Assembly: GCF_049331405.1 (NCBI RefSeq)
Contig: NZ_CP186274.1
Span: forward strand, 7,502,001-7,566,000
From: PoT sp049331405
GTDB lineage: Bacteria; Planctomycetota; Planctomycetia; Isosphaerales; Isosphaeraceae
Reading direction: 5' to 3'
DNA: 64,000 nucleotides
Shown here: positions 54,418 to 62,294 of the stretch, one piece after another
How the letters are laid out: the number at the start of each line of letters is the position of its first letter
How positions within the stretch are numbered: the stretch's first letter is position 1
The notes under the pieces: generated by a model
What the model was told of the DNA's origin: nothing
The model's input: the letters and a program-made list of their open reading frames with translations, nothing else
Database searches by the model: none
Translations under genes and position numbers: made by a program

Positions 54418-55159
54418 CTCCTACGTGCCGAGTATCCTGGTCGTCGACGACGAGCGGGACATATGCAGCAATCTCACCGACATCCTTGTGGACTTCGGCT
54501 ACCGGGTTGATAGCGCCTACGATGGTTTCTTGGCGCTGGATCTCATCCGGGAGCGTCATTATGATGTCGCGATTCTCGACCTGAAGATGCCGGGGATGGA
54601 CGGCCTGACCCTCTATCGCGAGATCAAGAAGTTGCGGGCCGAGACGGTGGCGATCCTCGTCACGGCCTATGCAGGCGAAGTAACATCCGGCGAGGCGCTC
54701 AATGCCGGGGCCTGGCGCGTGCTGCCCAAGCCCGTCAACATGTCGACACTCCTGAAGCTGGTCGGCCTGGCGAACGACGAGCCGCTGGTCCTGCTGGTGG
54801 ATGACGACCGCGAGCTCTGCCGGAGCTTGTGGGACGTACTGCGAGAGCACGGCTTCCGCGTCGGGCTAGCCCACGACGCGGCTGGCGCCTCCGAGCAACT
54901 TCGTGGGATGAACTATCAACTCGCGCTGATCGACATGAAACTGCCGAATGGCGACGGGTCCGAGGTATACCGGCTCGTCCGCGGGGCCGTCCCCGAGGCC
55001 CGCACCGTAGTGATCACCGGCTGCCGTCCTGAGATGGACGGCCTCATCGATCGCGTACTCGCCGAGGGCGCCGACGCGGCTTGCTACAAGCCGTTCGACG
55101 TCCCCGGTCTCCTGAAGACCCTCGGGCATCTGATGGAGACGAAGGGAGCTTCGCGATGA
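54410..55159 (+). CDS. Response regulator with two receiver domains
   Basis: 249 aa from GTG 54410, overlapping the kinase by 8 nt. Two REC domains in tandem: the first with phospho-acceptor Asp57 (VAILDLKMPGMDG), the second with Asp175 (ALIDMKLPNGDGSE). Both keep the acidic pair (VDDERDIC, VDDDRELC) and the Lys (LPKPVN, YKPFDV). No DNA-binding or enzymatic output. A relay or sink role between the globin kinase and the next histidine kinase is likely. Its stop overlaps the next ATG as ATGA. Confidence 0.9.
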   Translation: MSDSYVPSILVVDDERDICSNLTDILVDFGYRVDSAYDGFLALDLIRERHYDVAILDLKMPGMDGLTLYREIKKLRAETVAILVTAYAGEVTSGEALNAGAWRVLPKPVNMSTLLKLVGLANDEPLVLLVDDDRELCRSLWDVLREHGFRVGLAHDAAGASEQLRGMNYQLALIDMKLPNGDGSEVYRLVRGAVPEARTVVITGCRPEMDGLIDRVLAEGADAACYKPFDVPGLLKTLGHLMETKGASR

Positions 55160-57372
55160 CCTCGGTGAAACCTCTACATATCGTGGTCATCGAAGATGAT
55201 GCGGACACGCGGAGCAATCTCTGCGATATCCTTGAGCTGGACGATCATCGCGTCGAGATGGCGGGATCGGCCGCCGAGGCCTTGGCCCGTCCCGACTGGT
55301 CGTCCGTGTCGGCCATCATCCTCGACCGCGGACTCCCCGACTCCACCGCCGACGAACTCCTGCCGCGCCTGCGCTCCATCGCCCCGAACGCCGCCGTGAT
55401 CATCGTCACTGGCTATTCCGACCTGGGCGGTGCGGTCTCCGCCCTCAGGCAAGGAGCCACTGACTATATCCTGAAGCCCATCGCCGCTGAAGAACTGAAG
55501 GCCAGGCTCAGACACATCGCGAGCTACCGCGAGGCCCAGGAAGCGTTGCGAATCGCCGAGAGACGGTCCCGGATCCTCATCCAGAATTCCTCGGACGTCA
55601 TCACCGCACTCGACCGGGACGGGACCATCCTCTATCAAAGCCCTTCCATCGAGCGCATGCTCGGTTACTCGTCGGATGTCCGCGTCGGGCAGAACGTCTT
55701 CCGCGACGCGATCGTCCACCCGGACGACCTCCTGCTCAAGAGGGCCTTCCTTGACGAGACGACTCGACGACGAGGCGTCCAGATCACCGCGGAGTTCCGA
55801 CTGCGCCACGCGGATGGCACCTGGCGACATATCGAAGCCGTAGGGCAGGATTTGCTCGATGTGCCCGGCGTCGAGGCGATCGTCGCAAGCTATCGCGACA
55901 TCACCGAACGAAAACGTTCCGAAGAGGCGTTGCGGGCCAGTGAGGAGCGGTTCAGGCGACTCTTCGAGGCTGGAATCGTAGGAATCGGCACGAGCGATCG
56001 CGACGGGAATTGGCTCGAAGCCAACGACGAGCTACTTCGGATCCTGGACTACAGCAGGGGAGAGCTGGAAGCCGGGGAAGTGCGACGGACTGAGATGACC
56101 CCGTCGAAATATTGGCCGCTCGATGAACAAGGGATCGCAGAGGCGATTAACTACGGGGCTTGCTCGCCTTACGAGAAGGAATACATTCGAAAAGATGGTG
56201 CGCTCGTACCAGTATTGATTGGTTATGCGAGACTGGGACGAGGTGGCGATAAGTATATTTGTATCGTGCTTGATTTGTCCGAGATCAAGCGGGCGGATCG
56301 CGAGGTGCGCCGGGAGCGAGACTTCATCGAGGGCCTGATCGAGGCGGCGCCGGCCATGGTGCTGGTGCTCGACCCAGCGGGACGCATCCGCCGCTCGAAC
56401 AGGTTCGCCGAGGATCTCTGCGGGTATCCCGCCGGATCGCTTTCAAATCGCGACTTCTTCGAGACCCTGCTTCCGGCCAGAGAGAAGGCGAGTCTGCGAG
56501 AAGCGTTCGTGCACAGTAATGGGGATACACTCGCGACGGGAACGTCGAACACGATCATCACGCGAGGTGGGCAGGAGCGGGAAGTTCGTTGGTCGCATCG
56601 AATTCTCAAGGATGCCGAATCGAAGGTGACAGGCATCCTCGCGATTGGGCAGGATATCACGGACCTCCGAGAGGCCCAGGAGCGCGCCCTGCGTGCCGAG
56701 CGCCTTGCGGCAATCGGCCAGATGGTTGCGGGCCTGGCCCACGAGAGTCGCAATGCCCTACAACGCAGTCAAGCATGCCTCGAGATGCTCGCCCTGCACG
56801 TCCAGGATCGGCCCAAGGCGCTCGACCTCATCACTCGGCTCCAAAGGGCACAGGACGACCTCCATTACCTTTATGAGGGCGTCCGAGAATACGCGGCGCC
56901 CATTCGCTTGGAACGATGCATCTGCAATCTCGCCGAGGTCTGGCATGAGGCATGGGCGACACTGGAGCCTCTTCATGCAGGCCGCAGTGCGAGGCTCCGA
57001 GAGGATTGCGATGGGACGCATCTGGGATGCGCCGCCGATCCGTTCCGCCTGGGACAGGTCTTCCGCAATATCTTCGAGAATTCCCTAGCCGCATGCCGGG
57101 ATCCAGTCGAGGTCGATATCGGTTGTTCGGATACCAAGTTGAACGGCCAGTCCGCCGTGAAGATTGCGATCTGCGACAATGGGCCGGGACTCGGCGCGCA
57201 GGATTTGGACAGGATCTTCGAGCCATTCTACACGACCAAGACGAAGGGGACCGGGCTGGGCATGGCCATCGTCCGTAGGATCATCGACGCCCATGGGGGA
57301 ACGATCGAGGTGGGAACGCGAGTCGATCGGGGAGCGGAGTTCATCATCACATTGCCTCGGGGGAAGCCATGA
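55156..57372 (+). CDS. Hybrid histidine kinase, REC-PAS-PAS-PAS-HisKA-HATPase
   Basis: 738 aa from ATG 55156. An N-terminal REC domain (Asp57 in IILDRGLPD) is followed by three PAS domains (about 155-275, 280-400, 405-525; each shows a starter such as LIQNSSDVITALDRDG, FRRLFEAGIVGIGTSDRDGN, LIEAAPAMVLVLDPAGR). HisKA has GQMVAGLAHESRNALQRSQ (phospho-acceptor His) and the HATPase has ICDNGPGLGAQDLDRIFEPF and TKGTGLGMAIVRR. No membrane segments, so cytoplasmic. N-terminal REC could take the phosphate from the tandem-REC protein. ATGA overlaps on both sides. Confidence 0.92.
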   Translation: MTSVKPLHIVVIEDDADTRSNLCDILELDDHRVEMAGSAAEALARPDWSSVSAIILDRGLPDSTADELLPRLRSIAPNAAVIIVTGYSDLGGAVSALRQGATDYILKPIAAEELKARLRHIASYREAQEALRIAERRSRILIQNSSDVITALDRDGTILYQSPSIERMLGYSSDVRVGQNVFRDAIVHPDDLLLKRAFLDETTRRRGVQITAEFRLRHADGTWRHIEAVGQDLLDVPGVEAIVASYRDITERKRSEEALRASEERFRRLFEAGIVGIGTSDRDGNWLEANDELLRILDYSRGELEAGEVRRTEMTPSKYWPLDEQGIAEAINYGACSPYEKEYIRKDGALVPVLIGYARLGRGGDKYICIVLDLSEIKRADREVRRERDFIEGLIEAAPAMVLVLDPAGRIRRSNRFAEDLCGYPAGSLSNRDFFETLLPAREKASLREAFVHSNGDTLATGTSNTIITRGGQEREVRWSHRILKDAESKVTGILAIGQDITDLREAQERALRAERLAAIGQMVAGLAHESRNALQRSQACLEMLALHVQDRPKALDLITRLQRAQDDLHYLYEGVREYAAPIRLERCICNLAEVWHEAWATLEPLHAGRSARLREDCDGTHLGCAADPFRLGQVFRNIFENSLAACRDPVEVDIGCSDTKLNGQSAVKIAICDNGPGLGAQDLDRIFEPFYTTKTKGTGLGMAIVRRIIDAHGGTIEVGTRVDRGAEFIITLPRGKP

Positions 57373-57956
57373 ATCGATCGTTACGCATCGCTGTCGCCGA
57401 CGACGAGGCCGACATGCGAGACTATTTCTCCACGATCCTGCCACACCTGGGGCACGAGGTAGTCGCGGCGGCGAAGACGGGGCTCGAGTTGGTGGAAAGC
57501 TGTCGCATTACCAAGCCGGACCTCGTCATCACCGACATCAAGATGCCCGACATGGATGGCATCGATGCGGCTGCCCGCTTGTACAAGGATGCTGCCGTCC
57601 CCGTCATTCTCGTATCGGCCCACCACGACACAACCACGGTCCGTCGCGCCGATGGGGATTACGTGATGGCCTATTTGGTGAAGCCGATCAAGCAAGCGGA
57701 CCTCGAGCCGGCGATTGCCGTTGCCATACGTCGATTCGATCAGTTTCAGGCCTTGCAGAAGGAGGCTGCCGACCTGAAGCAGGCGCTCGAAGATCGCAAG
57801 GTCATCGAGAAGGCGAAGGGACTGCTCATGAAGAAGGCAAGCCTCGACGAACATGATGCCTTCCGCCGCTTGCAAAAGCTGGCGAGCGACAAGAACAAGA
57901 AGCTCATCGAGATTGCCCGCATGCTCGTCATGGCCGAGGAGGCTTATGGGGGATAA
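57369..57956 (+). CDS. Response regulator with ANTAR RNA-binding domain
   Basis: 195 aa. REC domain (about 1-120) with phospho-acceptor Asp56 (LVITDIKMPDMDG), then a coiled-coil and an ANTAR domain (about 132-190): KVIEKAKGLLMKKASLDEHD and IEIARMLVMAEE. ANTAR proteins act as phosphorylation-controlled antiterminators that bind tandem RNA hairpins. This is the output of the four-gene phosphorelay, so oxygen sensing probably ends in RNA-based control. The overlap ATGA (57369-57372) couples it to the kinase. Confidence 0.93.
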   Translation: MNRSLRIAVADDEADMRDYFSTILPHLGHEVVAAAKTGLELVESCRITKPDLVITDIKMPDMDGIDAAARLYKDAAVPVILVSAHHDTTTVRRADGDYVMAYLVKPIKQADLEPAIAVAIRRFDQFQALQKEAADLKQALEDRKVIEKAKGLLMKKASLDEHDAFRRLQKLASDKNKKLIEIARMLVMAEEAYGG

Positions 57957-58026
57957 CTGTGGACCGCGGGCCTCACATTCGTGTCGCCGCATGTACAACG
58001 CCCTATTTCGCTCTCGAGTTGAGGGT

Positions 58027-59286
58027 CAGGGCGATTGCGCCACCCTGGGTAATATGTGATAACTGGAGCATGGCGGATCGCGACGGCCCGGGCAAGAGCC
58101 CGGGGCGCGAGACGCCCATGCTCGACGGGCATCCATCATGGCTCGGGCCAAGTCCGCTCAGATCCAGCGACACTTCTCCGAGCTCACCGAACCGCGCCGA
58201 GGCCGGGTCATCTACCCGCTCGTCAACATCGTCGCCATCGCCGTCTGCGCCGTCATCGCGGGAGCCGACGACTTCGTCTCCATCGCCGCCTGGGCACGGC
58301 ACAAGCGCGACTGGCTCGCCAGGTTCCTCGACCTCGACAGCGGCATCCCCTCGCACGACCGCTTCAACGCCGTCCTCGCCGCCATCAGGCCCGCCGAGTT
58401 CGAGAAGTGCCTGCTGAATTGGATCACGGCCCTCCACGAGATCACCGCCGGCCAGGTCGTCGCCATCGACGGCAAGGCGGCTCGAGCGCAGCTTCGACAA
58501 GGGCACGGGCAAGTCGGCCATCCACATGGTCAGCGCCTGGGCCACGGCCAACCACGTCAGCCTGGGCCAGGTGGTCACCGACGCCAAGAGCAACGAGATC
58601 ACGGCGATCCCCGTCCTCCTGCAGATGCTGGAGATCTCCGGGGCCCTGGTGACGATCGACGCGATGGGCTGCCAGACGGAGATCGCAGGCGCCATCGTGG
58701 CCGGCGGGGCCGACTACGTGCTGGCGGTGAAGGGGAACCAGCCGACGCTGCACGCGGCGATCGAGGAGTTCTTCCTGAAGCACGTGGAGGACGGCTTCGC
58801 GAAGGTGGCGGCGGGCGAGCACGAGTCGAGCGAGAAGGGTCACGGGCGGAAGGAGACGAGGACGTACCTGATCTGCGACGCCCCGGAGGCCCTGGCCGAC
58901 CGTGGCCGCTGGCCGGGGCTGAGGCGGATCGGCGTGGCGATCGGCGAGGGGACGCGTGGCGGCAAGCCCAGCGGCGACGTGCGCTATTACATCACGAGCC
59001 GCGACCTTGACGCGAAGGGGTTCGCTGCGGCGGTGCGGGGCCATTGGTCGATCGAGAACAGCTGCCATTGGTCGCTGGACGTGACGTTCGGCGAGGACCA
59101 GAGCCGTCTGCGGCGAGGCCACGCGGACGCGAACTTCAGCGCGTTGCGTCGGACGGCGTTGAGCCTACTGAAGAACAACAAGTCGGAGAAGATCGGATTG
59201 AAGGGCAAGAGATTGATAGCGGCGACGAGCGATGCTTATCTCGAGCAAGTGCTATTCTCGAAGTAACTTATGGTGCAATCGCCCTG
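58027..59286 (+). mobile_element. ISAs1-family insertion sequence, copy 2 (1260 bp)
   Basis: Inverted repeat CAGGGCGATTGC. The flanking duplication AGTTGAGGGT (58017-58026) versus AGTTGAGGGG (59287-59296) matches in 9 of 10 bases. It lies 70 nt after the ANTAR regulator. Same length as copy 1 at 43212-44471. Confidence 0.92.
58138..59266 (+). pseudogene. ISAs1-family transposase, copy 2, with the same frame break
   Basis: Frame 0 from ATG 58138 runs through VVAIDGK; the remaining catalytic part is in frame +1 from about 58477 to the stop at 59266. The break window reads GCGGCTCGAGCGC here, against GCGCGCCGAGCGC in copy 1: the translated differences sit in this one triplet (58480-58482). Both copies have 13 bases where an uninterrupted family member would have 12. 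Confidence 0.85.
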
Positions 59287-59454
59287 AGTTGAGGGGCGAC
59301 CGGGTCTATTAATGTGCAATTCGGTGAATACAACGTTTGATCCGTCCTCGGGCCCAATCGGCGTCGATCATCCATAAAAGCTGGCGTAAGCATGCCCTGG
59401 CGTGAAGCCTGCGGCCATCCTCGCGGCACCCGACATGGTGGGGAGGTGAGACCG

Positions 59455-59853
59455 ATGACTCATGCGAAACGTTTCGGATTGACGTTCCTGGTCCTGCTCG
59501 CGGCGAGCGTCCTCGTCCTCGCACAGGAGAAGCGACGTGGTCGTACCGAATTCATGCGAGAGAAATTGGTCCACTCCAAGGAAATACTTGAGGGCCTGAC
59601 GCGAGCCGACTTCTCGCAGATCAAGAAGGCAACGGCCGAGCTCAAGGCGATGAAAGAGTCGCCCGAGTGGCCGTCGATGAGCCGCCCCGTCATGACAAGA
59701 TACAGCTTTTATACACTCGAGTTCGAAGAGCTTCTCGCACAACTCGATGAAAAGGCCGACGAGAAGAACATCGAAGGTTCAACCCTTGCCTATCTCAGCC
59801 TTACGGCGAATTGCGTGAACTGCCACAAGGAGTTGCGAGCACAAGACAAGTGA
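59455..59853 (+). CDS. Small exported cytochrome c (c-prime-like)
   Basis: 132 aa from ATG 59455. Signal peptide MTHAKRFGLTFLVLLAASVL ending VLAQ, then an all-helical protein with a single C-terminal CVNCH haem site, the layout of cytochrome c-prime and cytochrome b562-like four-helix bundles. It has no distal Met motif I can assign. Periplasmic electron transfer or gas (NO/CO) binding is likely. GGGGAGG precedes the start. Stand-alone, between the insertion sequence and an IS200 fragment. Confidence 0.85.
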   Translation: MTHAKRFGLTFLVLLAASVLVLAQEKRRGRTEFMREKLVHSKEILEGLTRADFSQIKKATAELKAMKESPEWPSMSRPVMTRYSFYTLEFEELLAQLDEKADEKNIEGSTLAYLSLTANCVNCHKELRAQDK

Positions 59854-59928
59854 ACCAGTCTTTTTTATCGATTGCTGATATGTGTAATTTTTTTGTATTG
59901 GTGCGGCCACTTCAAGTAGGCTCCCGGG

Positions 59929-60177
59929 ATGGAGCACTGCCGAAGGATCGTCCGCAACCGCCTTGAGATCAAGTTCCACCTGGTGTGGATCACCAACATG
60001 TACCGTAAAAAGTTACTGAGAGTTGACGTCGGCCTCCGGTCTCTCCAAATCGTTCGGACGATCCGTGCGGAGTTGGAGGTCGAGATCCTCAAGGGGCATG
60101 GCGGCGCCGATGAAGTGCACCTGTTCGTCTCCTTCCCTCCGCGCTTGTCGGCGAGCTACATGACGAATCAGCTGTAG
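59929..60177 (+). pseudogene. IS200/IS605-type TnpA fragment
   Basis: 82 codons resemble the N-terminal half of the TnpA HUH transposase: RLEIKFHLVWITNMYRKKLL, then VEILKGHGGADEVHLFVSFP. The catalytic His-hydrophobic-His reads EVH, so one His is lost; the active-site Tyr region is missing because the frame stops at 60177. It is a decayed fragment, not an active element. Confidence 0.78.
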
Positions 60178-60299
60178 AGAAAGAGTTCGCGGCGGCCGAT
60201 GCAGGAGTATAGTCACCCGAAGCGGCCCGACAGCGGCCGACACCTGTGGGCCCGCGGGTTCTTCGTGGCGAGTCGGGCAAAGTGAGAGACGAGATCATC

Positions 60300-62294
60300 A
60301 TGGAGTCCATCCCGTTAGATTCGCAAGCGGGATTAATGCCGACGAAGGCACGGGAATCCGGCTCGGGCATTCCGGCGAGCAGGAAGCTACTTCAAGGCTG
60401 GTGGGAACGAAGGCATACGGCGATAGCTGTTGTCACGCTCTTGTGCATCGCCTTTTATTTGCTGATGCGTTTTCCCATGAGTCTAGGGGAACCCACGGCT
60501 CGATGGCCACTTTGGATTGCGTTGGGCTTCGGCGGGTGCCCCCTCGTCGTCGAATTGGTTTTGCGGTTGTTCCAGCGACGATTCGGGTCGGATCTGCTGG
60601 CCGGTATCTCGATCATCACCGCTGTGCTGCTCGGCGAATACCTCGCGGGGACGCTGGTCGTCCTCATGCTCTCGGGCGGAGAAGCCCTGGAGTCGTTCGC
60701 AGTCCGCAAAGCATCGTCCGTGCTCGACGCTCTATCTCGCCGCTCGCCGTCCATCGCGCATCGAAGAAGCGAATCGGGAATCGAAGACATCCCGCTTGAG
60801 GGAATTCGGATCGGCGACGTGATGGTGGTGCTACCGAATGAACTCTGCCCGGTCGATGGCATTGTCATCGAAGGTCACGGCACCATGGATGAGTCCTATC
60901 TAACGGGCGAGCCCTATCTCGTCTCCAAATCGATCGGCTCCGAGGTCCTATCCGGGGCGGTTAACGGCGAGTCGGCGATCAGCATACGTGCGGTGCGATT
61001 GCCCGTTGATTCCCGATACGCCCGGATCATGCAGGTCATGCAACAGTCACAGCAGGAGCGCCCCAGGCTGCGAAGGCTCGGCGACCAGTTGGGTGCACTC
61101 TACACGCCTCTCGCCCTGGCCATAGCCCTGGCGGCATGGCTTATCAGCGGTGAGGCGACCCGTTTCCTCGCTGTGCTCGTAATCGCCACGCCATGTCCCC
61201 TGCTGATCGCCATCCCTGTGGCGATCATCGGCTCGATCTCGCTGGCGGCGCGGCACAGCATCGTGGTCCGGGATCCGGCGGTGTTGGAACGTATCGGCCG
61301 CTGCAGGACGATGATTTTCGATAAGACGGGGACCCTCACATATGGCAGGCCGCTTTTGGTCGAGGAGTACGTCGATCCGTCCTTCGACTCGCGAGAGGTC
61401 CTGCGATGGTCGGCCAGCCTGGAACGTTACTCGAAGCATCCCCTATCGACTGCGATGATCGAGGCGGCCGAGACTATGCGGCTCGGCCTCATCCCCGCAG
61501 AATCCGTGCAGGAACATCCCGGCGAAGGGCTGCTGGGTAAAGTCGCCGGTCATTCTCTCCAAATTACCAGTGCCAAAAAACTGATTGCCGAGAGGCCCGA
61601 GTTCCAAGCCGATCTGCCGCCGCGGACTGGGGGGCTGGAATGCGTTATCCTGATCGATGGACGTTATGCGGCCACTTATCGATTCCGAGATGAACCTCGC
61701 GTTGAAGGTGCCGCTTTCGTAGGTCATCTGGGCCCGATGCACGGCTTCGAGAAAGTGATGCTCCTCTCTGGCGATCGTCGGTCAGAGGTCGAGTACCTGG
61801 GCAAGCGCGTGGGCATCAACGAGTTGCATGCGGAGAAGAGCCCTGAAGAAAAACTCGCCATTGTCCGTGAGGAGACGTTACGTAACCCAACGATCTATGT
61901 CGGGGACGGCATCAATGACGCCCCGGCTATGGTCGCTGCAAGCGTCGGGTTAGCGATGGGCCAGCGGAGCGAAGTGACGAGCGAGGCAGCCGGCGCTGTT
62001 ATCATGGACAACATGTTGGGAAGGGTGGATCAGTTACTGCATATCGGCCTTCGGATGCGGCGGATCGCCCTGCAAAGCGCGGTGGGCGGCATGATTTTTA
62101 GCCTGGCCGGCATGATATTGGCCGCCTTCGGGTTTCTACCGCCCGTACTCGGGGCGATCTCACAAGAAGTCATCGATGTCGTGGCGGTGCTCAATGCCCT
62201 CCGCGCCGGGAGACCTCAAAAAGCGTTGGAAGACTACGGATCGCAAGACACCGCTCCGTCCGCCATCGACTCGAGGCAAATTAAACAAGCATGA
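60300..62294 (+). CDS. Heavy-metal P-type ATPase (P1B-like), TPCPLL motif
   Basis: 664 aa from ATG 60300. The actuator domain has DESYLTGEPYLVSKS. The ion-binding transmembrane motif is TPCPLL, in place of the CPC of copper and zinc pumps. The phosphorylation site is FDKTGTLTYG, the nucleotide domain has SKHPLSTAM, and the hinge has YVGDGINDAPAM. There is no N-terminal metal-binding HMA domain. It is an inner-membrane cation exporter or importer; the metal cannot be inferred from TPC alone. Of the two P-type ATPases in the window it is the only intact one. Confidence 0.9.
   Translation: MESIPLDSQAGLMPTKARESGSGIPASRKLLQGWWERRHTAIAVVTLLCIAFYLLMRFPMSLGEPTARWPLWIALGFGGCPLVVELVLRLFQRRFGSDLLAGISIITAVLLGEYLAGTLVVLMLSGGEALESFAVRKASSVLDALSRRSPSIAHRRSESGIEDIPLEGIRIGDVMVVLPNELCPVDGIVIEGHGTMDESYLTGEPYLVSKSIGSEVLSGAVNGESAISIRAVRLPVDSRYARIMQVMQQSQQERPRLRRLGDQLGALYTPLALAIALAAWLISGEATRFLAVLVIATPCPLLIAIPVAIIGSISLAARHSIVVRDPAVLERIGRCRTMIFDKTGTLTYGRPLLVEEYVDPSFDSREVLRWSASLERYSKHPLSTAMIEAAETMRLGLIPAESVQEHPGEGLLGKVAGHSLQITSAKKLIAERPEFQADLPPRTGGLECVILIDGRYAATYRFRDEPRVEGAAFVGHLGPMHGFEKVMLLSGDRRSEVEYLGKRVGINELHAEKSPEEKLAIVREETLRNPTIYVGDGINDAPAMVAASVGLAMGQRSEVTSEAAGAVIMDNMLGRVDQLLHIGLRMRRIALQSAVGGMIFSLAGMILAAFGFLPPVLGAISQEVIDVVAVLNALRAGRPQKALEDYGSQDTAPSAIDSRQIKQA

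Noticed and set aside
43212..59286. A composite transposon bounded by the two ISAs1 copies
   Set aside because: Each copy is flanked by its own duplication (ACCCTTCCCG and AGTTGAGGG-), so they inserted separately.
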